The notes under the pieces are model-generated. The model saw nothing but the letters and a program-made list of their open reading frames with translations. It was not told where the DNA came from and did no database searches. From Chelativorans sp. AA-79 (GTDB lineage Bacteria; Pseudomonadota; Alphaproteobacteria; Rhizobiales; Rhizobiaceae): DNA of 64,000 bases. A program made the translations under genes and the position numbers. Each line of letters opens with the position of its first letter. Within the stretch, counting starts at the first letter, position 1. This document shows positions 8,250 to 16,530 of this stretch, piece after piece. The stretch spans positions 372,001-436,000 of the forward strand of contig NZ_CP120361.1 of NCBI RefSeq assembly GCF_029457495.1, given 5' to 3'.

Positions 8250-9224
8250 TCAGCGGCCCGCGCACCAATCGAAAATCAGCCGGTGCGCGATGCTGCCTTC
8301 GGGCGGCACCGAGGGACCTTCTTCCGGCGGATGGCCGAGCATATCGCGGATCTTCGTACGGGAGAACCAGCGGCAGTCGTCGAGTTCCGTGCCGTCGAAA
8401 CGGATTTCACCCGTGACCGCCTCGCCATAGCAGCCGATCATGAGTGAGTGCGGAAAAGGCCAGGGCTGGCTTGCATGATAGCGCACACGGCCGAGCACGA
8501 TGCCCGATTCTTCCAGAGTCTCGCGGCGCACGGCATCCTCGATCGTCTCGCCAGGCTCAAGGAAGCCCGCGAGGCAGGAGAACATGCCGGGCCTGAAATG
8601 CGGGCTGCGGCCGAGGAGGCAACGGTCGTTCTTCTCGTCGATGGTCAGCATGATCACCACCGGGTCCGTGCGCGGGAAGAACTCCTTCGCACAGGCCGGG
8701 CAATGGCGTCGGTAGCCGCCGCCCCCGGCTTGCGTGCGCATGCCGCAGAAGCCGCAATGAATCGTCGCCTGGTTCCAGGCGAGAAGGCTTGCGCCTTGCG
8801 CGACCTCGCCAAGCTGGGCCGCCGGCAAAAGGCGCTGCTGGTAGACGGAGCGATGATCCAGGGCCTTGACGGGATGAGGCAGCGCCTCGGCGCCCGTCCT
8901 CACCCGGATGATCAGGCGCGGATCGCCGCTCCTGGTGAAGCCCAGCAGAACGGCTTCGGAGAGATCCGGATCGAGCGGCTCCAGCTCGTCCAATGAAAAC
9001 AGAGGCTCGGCCACCTCTCCCTCGAACTTGACCAGCAGCCTGCCTTCCGTGCTCGCATAGGCTGCCGCACCGTGATGTGCCAGCGCTTCCTCAAGGCAGC
9101 CGTCTGGCCGCTGCTCCGACCGCCTGTCGAGCTCGTTGCCGGCAAACGCCGTCAATCGGCTCGCCTCCTCGGCCAGATCCTCGAACATGGAGATCATACC
9201 TGCCCGCTTTTCCGTATCCGTCAT
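8250..9224 (-). CDS. nudC: NAD(+)/NADH pyrophosphatase (RNA de-NADding Nudix enzyme)
   Basis: A 324-residue NudC enzyme that hydrolyses NADH to NMNH and AMP and removes NAD caps from RNA. Features in order: an N-terminal non-catalytic domain, a zinc ribbon (CGFCGM followed by HCPAC, residues about 178-200), the Nudix box GFLEPGETIEDAVRRETLEE near 238-260, and the NudC-specific SQPWPFPHSLM signature. Full length. It is the upstream gene of a probable nudC-holA transcript and is divergent from the YihY gene. A 7-bp inverted repeat lies between them at 9347-9363. Confidence 0.93.
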   Translation of the reverse strand: MTDTEKRAGMISMFEDLAEEASRLTAFAGNELDRRSEQRPDGCLEEALAHHGAAAYASTEGRLLVKFEGEVAEPLFSLDELEPLDPDLSEAVLLGFTRSGDPRLIIRVRTGAEALPHPVKALDHRSVYQQRLLPAAQLGEVAQGASLLAWNQATIHCGFCGMRTQAGGGGYRRHCPACAKEFFPRTDPVVIMLTIDEKNDRCLLGRSPHFRPGMFSCLAGFLEPGETIEDAVRRETLEESGIVLGRVRYHASQPWPFPHSLMIGCYGEAVTGEIRFDGTELDDCRWFSRTKIRDMLGHPPEEGPSVPPEGSIAHRLIFDWCAGR

Positions 9225-9394
9225 GATGCCGGTCTACCCGCATCGCCTGTTCCGCGCCAGCCGGAAAACGGAGGAACGGGACAAGAGGTCCGGCTTGCGC
9301 GGAGTGACTGCGGCAGCTTCACCCCTTCGCGGTCGAGCATGCCTTCCCGGGAACGATTCCCGGCTCCGGTGGATTGGGCGTGTGGGAGGTCATG

Positions 9395-10384
9395 ATGGTG
9401 GCCGAAGCAGACGAATCTTCGTCCGAAAGGGACGCAAGGGGACGCGGGGCATATTGGCCCTCGCAGATCCCGATCACCGGCTGGAAAGATGTCGCGTGGC
9501 GGGTCCGGCAGGGGATCGGCGCCGACCGCGTTCTCCTGATCGCCGCCGGCGTTACATTCTATCTGCTCCTTGCACTGTTTCCCGCGCTGGCCGCCTTCGT
9601 CTCGCTCTACGGGTTCTTTGCCGAGCCCGACCGTGTGACGGACCATATCGCCTTTCTCGGCGGTCTGCTTCCCTCCGCCGCGCTCGATATCATCCGGCAG
9701 CAGATGGAGGCGCTGGCCACGCAGGACAGAAGCGCATTGAGCTTCGGATTCATATTCGGCCTCGTCATTGCCCTCTGGAGCGCAAATGGCGGCATCAAGG
9801 CGCTGTTCCAGGCCATGAACGTCGCCTATGGCGAGGAGGAAAAGCGCGGCTTCGTGAAGCTCAACCTGCTTTCGCTCGCCTTCACCCTGGGCGCGATCCT
9901 TCTCGGAATCGGCTTCATCCTGGCGGTGGGCATCGTGCCGGCCCTGCTCGCGCTGCTACAGCTCGGCCGCTGGGCGGAACTGGCCGTCACCCTGCTGCGC
10001 TGGCCCCTGCTGATGATCCTGATCATTGTCGGCATCGCCCTTCTCTACCGTTTCGGACCGAGCCGCGAGCAGGCAAGATGGCGGTGGCTGAGTTGGGGTG
10101 CCGTTTTCGCCACGATCGTGTGGGTCGCCGCGTCCTTGGCATTTTCCTTCTATCTGCAGAATTTCGCCGACTACAATGCAACCTATGGCTCCCTGGGCGC
10201 CGTTATCGGCCTGATGATGTGGATCTGGATTTCGGTGGCGATCCTGATCATCGGCGCCGAGATCGATGCGGAGATCGAGCACCAGACGACGCGCGATTCG
10301 ACCACCGGCAGATCGAAGCCGATAGGCGAGCGCGGCGCTGTCGTCGCCGATACCAAGGGAGAGGCCGCGCCGCGCGACCGCTGA
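9395..10384 (+). CDS. YihY/BrkB family inner-membrane protein
   Basis: A 329-residue polytopic membrane protein of the YihY/BrkB family (formerly called ribonuclease BN). It has about six helices: one after ADRVLLIAAGVTFYLLLALFP, the others reaching to about residue 290. The family pattern of a conserved Gly/Phe-rich first helix and an MMWIWISVAILIIGAEIDAE ending is clear. ATG 9395 is preferred over ATG 9392 because GGGAGG is then 5 nt away. The cytoplasmic tail is charged. The function of this family is not settled. It ends convergently with tctA. Confidence 0.85.
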   Translation: MVAEADESSSERDARGRGAYWPSQIPITGWKDVAWRVRQGIGADRVLLIAAGVTFYLLLALFPALAAFVSLYGFFAEPDRVTDHIAFLGGLLPSAALDIIRQQMEALATQDRSALSFGFIFGLVIALWSANGGIKALFQAMNVAYGEEEKRGFVKLNLLSLAFTLGAILLGIGFILAVGIVPALLALLQLGRWAELAVTLLRWPLLMILIIVGIALLYRFGPSREQARWRWLSWGAVFATIVWVAASLAFSFYLQNFADYNATYGSLGAVIGLMMWIWISVAILIIGAEIDAEIEHQTTRDSTTGRSKPIGERGAVVADTKGEAAPRDR

Positions 10385-10424
10385 ACGCCGGACAGCCTCG
10401 GCTCCGGCGGAAGAATGGTTCTGC

Positions 10425-11942
10425 CTAATCCTCGTTCGCACCGAGCTGAGCCAAGGCCTGCCCTCTGCCGCGCGCGCGCAGGATCAGCGGGATGACGACG
10501 GCTCCGAGCGCCAGCAACAGAAGGATGACGGCGATAGGCGAGCCTACGAGGATCGATGGATCGCCCTGACTAATCGCAAGCGCGCGGCGCAGCTGCTGCT
10601 CGGCGAGTGGCCCAAGGATGAGCCCGACCACCACTGGCGCGATGGGGTATCCGAACCGCCGCAGCATATAGCCGAGCAGACCGAAGATCAGCAGCATGCC
10701 AAGCTCGAAGGTGGAGGGATTGGCTCCGATCGTCCCCAGGGTGGCGAACATCAGGATACCGGCATAGAGCCAATGCGAGGGGATGCTCAAAAGCCGGACC
10801 CAAAGGCCGATCAGCGGCAGGTTGAGAACGAGCAGCATGAAATTGGCGACCAGAAGGCTGGCGATGAGCCCCCAGACGAGTTGCGGGTTCGTGGCAAAGA
10901 GCAGCGGCCCCGGCTGGAGCCCGAACTGCTGGAAACCGGCCAGCATGATGGCCGCTGTCGCGGTGGTGGGCAGTCCAAGCGTCAGCAGAGGCACGAGCGT
11001 GCCCGCGGCGGAAGCGTTGTTCGCCGCCTCGGGACCGGCGACGCCCTCGATCGCGCCGTGCCCGAACTCCTCCGGCTTCTTGGCAAGCTGCTTCTCCATC
11101 GAATAGGACAGGAAGGTGCCGATCTCTGCGCCGCCCGCCGGCATCGCGCCGATCGGGAAGCCCACGGCGGTGCCGCGCAGCCAGGGCTTCCACGAACGCG
11201 TCCAGTCTTCGCGGTTCATCCAGACCGATCCCTTCACGGGCACGATCGTCTGCCCCGTACTCGCCCTGGTCGCTGCAACGGAGAGCGCCTCGCCGACGGC
11301 GAAGAGCGCGACCGCCAGCGTGGTCACCTCGATGCCGTCGAGCAGGTCCGGAATGCCGAAGGCAAGGCGGGCCTGGCCGGTCTGCAGATCGATGCCGACG
11401 AGCCCGAGCGCGAGGCCGATGAAAAGAGCGGTGAGGCCGCGCAGGGTGGAGTCTCCGAAGGCCGCCGACACCGTCATGAAGGCGAGCACCATCAGCGCGA
11501 AATATTCGGCCGGGCCGAAGGAGAGCGCAATGCGCACGATCCAGGGAGCGATGAAGGCAAGCCCGATCGTGGCGATGAGGCCCGCTATGAAGGACCCTAT
11601 CGCCGCCGTGGCGAGCGCCGGCCCTCCGCGCCCCGCCCGCGCCATCTTGTTGCCCTCGAGCGCGGTGACGATCGATGCGCTCTCGCCGGGCGTGTTGAGC
11701 AGGATCGACGTGGTGGATCCGCCATACATGCCGCCATAATAGATGCCGGCGAACATGATGAGCGATCCGGCGGGATCGAGTTTGTAGGTGACGGGGAGCA
11801 GAAGGGCCACGGTGAGCGCCGGACCGATGCCCGGGAGCACGCCCACCGCCGTGCCGAGCGTGACGCCGACCAGTGCGTAGAAAAGGTTGATCGGCTCGAT
11901 TGCCGTCAGCAGCCCCTGGGCCAGCAGCGCGAATGTATCCAT
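10425..11942 (-). CDS. tctA: tripartite tricarboxylate transporter large permease TctA
   Basis: A 505-residue large membrane subunit of the TTT family, secondary transporters that use a periplasmic binding protein. The hallmark [19 protein letters not shown] lies near residue 36 and [18 protein letters not shown] near 70, repeated in degenerate form in the second half ([16 protein letters not shown]). About 11-12 helices. It is the last gene of tctC-tctB-tctA, 16 nt after tctB. The substrate may be citrate or another carboxylate such as tartrate, glutarate or an aromatic acid, as this family is broad. Confidence 0.95.
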   Translation of the reverse strand: MDTFALLAQGLLTAIEPINLFYALVGVTLGTAVGVLPGIGPALTVALLLPVTYKLDPAGSLIMFAGIYYGGMYGGSTTSILLNTPGESASIVTALEGNKMARAGRGGPALATAAIGSFIAGLIATIGLAFIAPWIVRIALSFGPAEYFALMVLAFMTVSAAFGDSTLRGLTALFIGLALGLVGIDLQTGQARLAFGIPDLLDGIEVTTLAVALFAVGEALSVAATRASTGQTIVPVKGSVWMNREDWTRSWKPWLRGTAVGFPIGAMPAGGAEIGTFLSYSMEKQLAKKPEEFGHGAIEGVAGPEAANNASAAGTLVPLLTLGLPTTATAAIMLAGFQQFGLQPGPLLFATNPQLVWGLIASLLVANFMLLVLNLPLIGLWVRLLSIPSHWLYAGILMFATLGTIGANPSTFELGMLLIFGLLGYMLRRFGYPIAPVVVGLILGPLAEQQLRRALAISQGDPSILVGSPIAVILLLLALGAVVIPLILRARGRGQALAQLGANED

Positions 11943-11958
11943 CAGGTCCGTCCGGGTT

Positions 11959-12447
11959 TCAGATCAGGCGCTCGAGTGGCCCCGCCGGCAGCGAGAGCTG
12001 CAGGAGCTTCGCGAAGATCAGCCATATGCCGAAGGCGAGGACGATACCCATCGGCACCGTGACCCAGAGGGGACCGCGTCCGAAGCTGCGTGCGGTGGCG
12101 GCGAAGAGGAGGCCGGTCGCGATGGAGAATCCGGCGGTCGTCAGAAGCAGCATCTGGGCGACAAGGCCGCCTACGATCCATGCCATAGGACCAAGCTCCT
12201 GCGGTTCGCGCTCGGGAAAATCGCCGCGCCAGGCGGCGATGGCCGTCCAGATGGCGAGGATAAAGAGGGCACCCGCGACGATATAGGGGAACGTGGTGGG
12301 CCCGACACGGGCATAGCCGCCGCCCATCGTCGAACCCGCCGTGCTCCAGGCGATCACGCCCGCGGCGATCCCGAGCGCCGCCGCTATGACGAGCGCCGCC
12401 CGGTCCGGACGGCGCCCTCCCGTGCTGCGCCCACGCTCCAGGCTCAT
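11959..12447 (-). CDS. tctB: tripartite tricarboxylate transporter small permease TctB
   Basis: A 162-residue protein with four predicted helices (residues about 18-38, 55-75, 90-120 and 128-155), the expected layout of TctB. Its sequence is poorly conserved in the family, so position is the main evidence. Its ATG overlaps the stop codon of tctC by 4 nt, which implies translational coupling, and tctA follows after 16 nt. Confidence 0.88.
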   Translation of the reverse strand: MSLERGRSTGGRRPDRAALVIAAALGIAAGVIAWSTAGSTMGGGYARVGPTTFPYIVAGALFILAIWTAIAAWRGDFPEREPQELGPMAWIVGGLVAQMLLLTTAGFSIATGLLFAATARSFGRGPLWVTVPMGIVLAFGIWLIFAKLLQLSLPAGPLERLI

Positions 12448-13388
12448 TGCACCAGGCCGATTTCTTTCAGGATCGCTTCAGTGGATTCGATGTCCTTCTG
12501 GAGCTGGGCCTGGAACGCCTCGCCGGCGAGGTAGGTGTTCGCCCAGCCCTTGTCGGCCAGGATCTGCTGCCAGGACTCCGAGTTCACCATCTTCTCGATA
12601 TCGGCCGTGATCGCCGCCTTCTCTTCGTCCGTGATGCCGGGAGCGGCCGCGACCATGCGCCAGTTCTGGATGGAGACGTCGACGCCCGCTTCCTTGAAGG
12701 TGGGAGCGTCGATGCCTTCGATGGGCTCGTCGCTGGAGATGCCGAGGAGTCGGAGCTGACCGGCCTTGATCTGAGATTCGAACTCGCCATAGCCGGAAAT
12801 GCCCGCCGTCACCTGACCGCCGAGAATCGCCGCCAGCGCCTCGCCGCCGCCAGAGAAGGCGATGTAGTTGATCTTGGTCGGATCGACGCCGACCGCCTTC
12901 GCGACAAGCCCGGCGGTGATGTGGTCGGTTCCGCCGGCCGAGCCGCCGCCCCAGGATACGGCGCCGGGGTCGGCCTTCAGCTTCTCTATGAGCCCCGCCA
13001 TGTCCTGGATATCGGAACTTGCCGGCACGACAATCACCTCATACTCGCCGGTGAGCCGCGCGATGGGTGTGACCTGCTCGAGGGTGACGGGAGAATTGTT
13101 CGTGAGGATGGCGCCCACCATCACATAGCCGCCGACGATGAGTTGCGAGGGATCGCCTTGCGCCTGGTTCGCGAATTGGGCGAGCCCGATCGTGCCGCCG
13201 GCGCCAGGCACGTTCACCACCTGCACGCTGTCGGAGATGTTCTCGTCCTGCAGCGCGGTCTGCATTGCACGGGCGGTCTGATCCCAGCCGCCGCCGGGCG
13301 CCGCAGGCGCCATGATCCTGTAGTCGGTCGCAAAGGCCGGCAGCACCATGATGCTGGCGATGAGAGTTCCCAATATAAAGCGCTTCAC
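12444..13388 (-). CDS. tctC: tripartite tricarboxylate transporter substrate-binding protein TctC
   Basis: A 314-residue periplasmic binding protein of the Bug/TctC family. A signal peptide (VKRFILGTLIASIMVLPAFA) is followed by YRIMAPAAPGGGWDQTARAM, the family's ligand-binding loop. The start is GTG at 13386-13388, which has GGGAGG 7 nt upstream; the frame is open to another GTG 24 nt upstream, but that one lacks a site. First gene of the tctCBA operon. No tctDE two-component regulator is next to it, so regulation is unclear. Confidence 0.93.
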   Translation of the reverse strand: MKRFILGTLIASIMVLPAFATDYRIMAPAAPGGGWDQTARAMQTALQDENISDSVQVVNVPGAGGTIGLAQFANQAQGDPSQLIVGGYVMVGAILTNNSPVTLEQVTPIARLTGEYEVIVVPASSDIQDMAGLIEKLKADPGAVSWGGGSAGGTDHITAGLVAKAVGVDPTKINYIAFSGGGEALAAILGGQVTAGISGYGEFESQIKAGQLRLLGISSDEPIEGIDAPTFKEAGVDVSIQNWRMVAAAPGITDEEKAAITADIEKMVNSESWQQILADKGWANTYLAGEAFQAQLQKDIESTEAILKEIGLVQ

Positions 13389-13540
13389 GGAGCATCCTCC
13401 CTTGATTGTCACGGAGCCGGGCCGGCTCCCATGCGGCTTTCCTTACCAGCACCATAGCAGGGAAAGCTACCCTCGGCGACAACCCGCGCGCTCGCCGCCC
13501 GGGCGCGCGCCGGAAAAAGGATCGGACACGGGATCCCCTG

Positions 13541-13690
13541 TCATCCGACAGCAATGGCTGGCGCCCGCGATCGGTTGGCCCGCAACATCAGCACGGTCGC
13601 GAGTACGGCAATGCCGGAAAGCGCGGCGGAGAAGCCAGAGGGCGTGAAGCAGACCGAAAAAAGATATGGCCAGGTCCAGCTGCTACGCAT
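13541..13690 (-). CDS. candidate small membrane protein, 49 aa
   Basis: This lies in the 456-nt gap between tctC and the molybdoprotein gene. An ATG at 13688-13690 with GAGGGG four nt upstream opens 49 codons: MRSSWTWPYLFS, then a hydrophobic segment GFSAALSGIAVLATVLML, and a basic tail. The pattern is a single transmembrane helix with positive residues after it, as in many small inner-membrane proteins. It could also be the decayed end of a larger transporter. I see no homolog I can name. The rest of the gap shows nothing recognisable. Confidence 0.35.
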   Translation of the reverse strand: MRSSWTWPYLFSVCFTPSGFSAALSGIAVLATVLMLRANRSRAPAIAVG

Positions 13691-13844
13691 CGCGCCCCTC
13701 GCATGACATGGCTGGGTGCGGTCGCGCTGCCTGGCTCCACGCGTCCTTGTGAAACATGATCTATAGTCAAGATTGACGAACCGGCAGATCCGTGAGGGTC
13801 GGTCGCCGCAGTGGCCGGATCACGAGGAAACGGGCATCACGAGG

Positions 13845-14630
13845 TCAGATACCTGCATACCATTCGTAGCCGCGATCCTCCCAGTAACCGCCTTTCCCGC
13901 CCTGGATTCCGGCAAAGCTGGAAACGAGCTCGATCGATTTGATGAATTTGCTCATCTTGTAGCCGAGCTGGCGCTCTACCCGCAGCCGCAGGGGTGCGCC
14001 GTTGGGAACAGGCAGGGCCGCGCCGTTCAGGTCATAGGCGAGGATCGTTTGCGGGTGCCGCGCGTCAAGCAGATCGATGCTGCCGTAGAAGAGAACCTCG
14101 CCCCCGGCGCTGCGGACATTGTCGAAGCAGTGGAAGACCGCGAAGCGTGCTTCGGGCGTGGGCCTGACCTCATCGAGAACCGTTGCGAGCGGCACGCCCA
14201 TCCACTTCGCGATGGTGCTCCATCCCTCCACGCAGTCATGACGCGTGATCTGCGTCCGCGCGGGCATGTTTCGCAATTCCTCGAGCGAGAAGGAACCCGG
14301 CTTTTCGACGAGCCCGCCCACGGCGAGCCTATAGCCGGTGAAGCCGCTTGCCATGAGCGACATGTATTCCCGCGTGGTGGGTCTGGTGGAGCCGTTGGGC
14401 CGCTGTCCTTGCCGGATATCGCTTTCCGCATATTCGCGCGCCAGGCGGTCGGCGCCGACCAGAAGACGCTGGACGCGGTAAGTCAGGCCGTTGGCACGCT
14501 CGAGCGCATTGCGCACCTCGTTGTCTCGATCGCCCAGGAAGTCGAGGGCATCGCAACCGGTGAGAAGGGAGGACGCTCCGGTGGCCCCCATGCCGAGAAG
14601 AGCGCGCCGCGATAGAATGGGCTTCTTCAT
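13845..14630 (-). CDS. molybdopterin-dependent oxidoreductase (sulfite oxidase/MsrP-like), probable Tat lipoprotein
   Basis: A 261-residue catalytic protein of the sulfite oxidase fold. A twin-arginine motif (SRRALLGMG, residues 7-15) is followed by a lipobox, LLTGC with Cys26, so it is probably exported folded and lipid-anchored. The molybdenum-ligating cysteine is Cys133 in TRHDCVEGWS. FHCFDN and DLNGAALPVPNGAPLRL are family segments. The upstream frame is open for another 152 codons but overlaps the cytochrome gene and is not family-like; the ATG at 14628-14630 overlaps the cytochrome stop by 4 nt. With its membrane cytochrome partner it may oxidise sulfite or reduce sulfoxides in the periplasm. 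Which direction is not decidable here. Confidence 0.88.
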   Translation of the reverse strand: MKKPILSRRALLGMGATGASSLLTGCDALDFLGDRDNEVRNALERANGLTYRVQRLLVGADRLAREYAESDIRQGQRPNGSTRPTTREYMSLMASGFTGYRLAVGGLVEKPGSFSLEELRNMPARTQITRHDCVEGWSTIAKWMGVPLATVLDEVRPTPEARFAVFHCFDNVRSAGGEVLFYGSIDLLDARHPQTILAYDLNGAALPVPNGAPLRLRVERQLGYKMSKFIKSIELVSSFAGIQGGKGGYWEDRGYEWYAGI

Positions 14631-15445
14631 GATCTCTCCTCGGAATCCGGGTGAGCGCCGGGGCTGGTGCGATACCAGCCCGTGACCATGGAGCGCAGTT
14701 CGTTGAGCGGGCCCGCCACCAGGACCATCCCGATATGGACGAGGAAGAACAACACGAGCAGCAACATGGCACCGAAGTGAATGGTCCGAGCGGTCTGCCT
14801 GCCGCCGAAAAGATCCAGCAACCAGGGCCATGCGGCGTTCATGCCCGGCGACATGGCAAGCCCGGTCAGGATTATGAGTGGGAAGAGGCCGAACAGAACC
14901 ATGAAATAGCTGAACTTCTGGAGCGGGTTGTAGCGCGGCCCATGCGCAAGGCGGAAGCGCGTATGGTTGAGCACGTCCTTGGGAAGGACTTTCAGATCCG
15001 CCGTGCGGGGCAGGATATCCTGCTTCAGATGACCGTTGACCAAGCTGGCCACCAGCCACACCAGCAGGGTGCCCACCAGCAGCCATGCGAAGAAGAAATG
15101 GACGACGCGGCCGGTGGCGAGATCACGGAAGGAGGGGATCGTCAGCGCGCCGGGAAAGGCCTGAAAACGGGGCCTCTCGCCAGTTCCGCTCAGGCCAAGA
15201 ACGCCGGTCGTGTCGAACTCGGCATTGAAAACACGGGTGCGCCCGCGCGGCCCCGCGGGCGTGTCGATGGCGCCGATCTCAAGAACGGCATTGTCGAATT
15301 CGAAGCCGGATTGCTGGCCTATATAGAGGGCCGGGTGGGCATTGAAGATCTGCAGGCCGGAAAGCAGCAAGAAAAACAGGCAGACGGCCCAAATCCAGTG
15401 GGTCAGTCGCGTCCAGATGGACTGGCGATAGATCAACGGCCCCAT
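14627..15445 (-). CDS. cytochrome b561-type membrane subunit
   Basis: A 272-residue integral membrane protein of the cytochrome b/b6-like (Ni/Fe-hydrogenase b-type, DUF4405-like) group. Four helices are visible: TRLTHWIWAVCLFFLLLSG near 12-30, VVHFFFAWLLVGTLLVWLV near 120-140, YFMVLFGLFPLIILTGLAM near 180-200, and HFGAMLLLVLFFLVHIGMVLV near 225-248. Histidines in the first, second and last helices are the likely haem ligands. The gene starts after GGAAGGA and is translationally coupled to the molybdoprotein. It would pass electrons between the quinone pool and that enzyme, the role YedZ/MsrQ plays for MsrP, although it is not an obvious MsrQ homolog. Confidence 0.85.
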   Translation of the reverse strand: MGPLIYRQSIWTRLTHWIWAVCLFFLLLSGLQIFNAHPALYIGQQSGFEFDNAVLEIGAIDTPAGPRGRTRVFNAEFDTTGVLGLSGTGERPRFQAFPGALTIPSFRDLATGRVVHFFFAWLLVGTLLVWLVASLVNGHLKQDILPRTADLKVLPKDVLNHTRFRLAHGPRYNPLQKFSYFMVLFGLFPLIILTGLAMSPGMNAAWPWLLDLFGGRQTARTIHFGAMLLLVLFFLVHIGMVLVAGPLNELRSMVTGWYRTSPGAHPDSEERS

Positions 15446-15529
15446 GATGTTCCTTCCGCGTATGACGGTTCGAGCAGGAAGCCGCCCGAACGGCCGGCTT
15501 AAGCGCGGCCGCGGGCAGCCTTCCCATGC

Positions 15530-15808
15530 TTATTTGGCGGGCGCCATCTTGTCGCTCTCCATGGCGTCTCCTTGCATGGAATCGCCCTGCATGGCGGCGT
15601 TCCCGGCATCGCCCTCTTGCTTCATCGCATCGTCCGACATGGCCTCCTTGCAATCCGCCGCCGCGTCGCCGCTCATATTATCGCAATTGGCGGCTTCGTT
15701 CCCCATGGCGTCCGTCTTCATGGCGTCCTGGGCGAAGGCTGCCGGCGCGGAAGCGAGCGCGAAGACCATAGCGAGTGCGGGAAGGGCGGCATTCCGTTTG
15801 ATGTTCAT
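15530..15808 (-). CDS. exported Met/Asp-rich repeat protein (pentapeptide MXKDX type)
   Basis: A 92-residue protein. A signal peptide ending AFA (residue about 26) is followed by a low-complexity mature part rich in Met, Asp, Ala and Lys, with repeated units such as DAM, GDSMQGDAM and SDDAMKQ, and two cysteines (NCDNM, DCKEA). Proteins of this type are annotated as MXKDX repeat proteins and often sit beside ECF sigma factor genes. The methionines and acidic residues could bind metal or quench oxidants, but no function is established. It has AGGAGAG upstream of the ATG and is first in the operon leading to the cytochrome gene, 84 nt away. Confidence 0.75.
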   Translation of the reverse strand: MNIKRNAALPALAMVFALASAPAAFAQDAMKTDAMGNEAANCDNMSGDAAADCKEAMSDDAMKQEGDAGNAAMQGDSMQGDAMESDKMAPAK

Positions 15809-15856
15809 GAGGTCTCTCCTGTTGGGACGCGCCTGATCGCGCGGTACACGCAGCTA

Positions 15857-15882
15857 TTCGCCGGTGCCCGCATCCCGGTTAC
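15857..15882 (-). promoter_or_regulatory. ECF-type promoter of the exported repeat protein/cytochrome/molybdoprotein operon
   Basis: On the minus strand GTAACC (plus 15877-15882) is followed by exactly 16 nt and then CGAA (plus 15857-15860). The start codon lies about 50 nt downstream. As I recall it, this exact layout is the consensus for the Caulobacter sigma-F group of ECF factors, which are paired with DUF1109 (NrsF) anti-sigma factors like the one here. Confidence 0.75.
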
Positions 15883-15934
15883 GCCCCTCACGGATTCGTG
15901 ATCATCCGCGCGCTGAATTCCAGCCTCCCGGTAT

Positions 15935-15960
15935 GTAACGCTTCCGCTCACGGGAACGAA
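15935..15960 (+). promoter_or_regulatory. ECF-type autoregulatory promoter of the sigma factor gene
   Basis: GTAACG at 15935-15940, a 16-nt spacer, and CGAA at 15957-15960 mirror the divergent promoter on the other strand. The -10 element ends only 9 nt before the ATG at 15970, so a transcript from here would have an almost absent leader. Confidence 0.7.
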
Positions 15961-15969
15961 AGGGAGACA

Positions 15970-16530
15970 ATGGGTCAGGCTGATACGACCGAAGCAAGGC
16001 TGCGGGCGCTGATGATCTCCTCGCTCGACGGCGATGCGGCTGCCTACCGTCTGCTGCTGTCCGAACTTGCCCGACACCTGAGGCCGTATTTCGCGCGGCG
16101 TCTGCATGCCGCTCATGCCGCCGACGCCGAAGACCTCGTGCAGGAGACGTTGATGGCCGTCCATAGCCGGCGAATTACCTATGACCGTGGAAAGCCGTTC
16201 ACGGCCTGGCTTCATGCGGTCGCACATCACAAGTTCGTGGACCATGTCCGCCGTCACTCCCGGCGCATGGCGGTGCCGCTCGCGGACGACATGGCGATAT
16301 TCGCGCGGGACGAGAATCATGAGATTGCTGTGCGGCTCGACATGGATACCATGCTTCAGGCCGTACCGGAGCGTACGGGGGAGCTCATCCGCCAGGTGAA
16401 GATCGATGGTGCGAGCATCGCTGAGGCAGCGGCGGCCACCGGCATGAGCGAAAGTGCGGTCAAGGTTTCCATACACCGCGGCCTCAAGGCTCTTAGCGCG
16501 CGCTTCTCGAGGAAGACGGATGACAAATGA
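15970..16530 (+). CDS. ECF RNA polymerase sigma factor (SigF/NrsF-type group)
   Basis: A 186-residue sigma factor. Region 2 spans about 25-90 (DAEDLVQETLMAVHSRR and PFTAWLHAVAHHKFVDHVRR) and region 4 about 125-180 (EAAAATGMSESAVKVSIHRGLKALS). There is no extra C-terminal domain. The frame is open to a GTG at 15898, but the ATG at 15970 has AGGGAG upstream and the extension would lie across the promoter. The stop overlaps the anti-sigma gene by 11 nt, so the two are coupled. By analogy with related pairs it may respond to sulfite, chromate or other oxidants. Its likely targets here are its own operon and the divergent one. Confidence 0.92.
   Translation: MGQADTTEARLRALMISSLDGDAAAYRLLLSELARHLRPYFARRLHAAHAADAEDLVQETLMAVHSRRITYDRGKPFTAWLHAVAHHKFVDHVRRHSRRMAVPLADDMAIFARDENHEIAVRLDMDTMLQAVPERTGELIRQVKIDGASIAEAAAATGMSESAVKVSIHRGLKALSARFSRKTDDK

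Noticed and set aside
9347..9363. Inverted repeat CCGGGAA-CGA-TTCCCGG between nudC and the YihY gene
   Set aside because: It contains GGGAAC like an EcfG -35, but no CGTT lies at the right distance, and no local regulator exists. Left as an unassigned palindrome.
15898..15969. Longer N-terminus for the ECF sigma factor from GTG 15898
   Set aside because: It would span the promoter elements and has no family match; ATG 15970 gives the normal sigma start.
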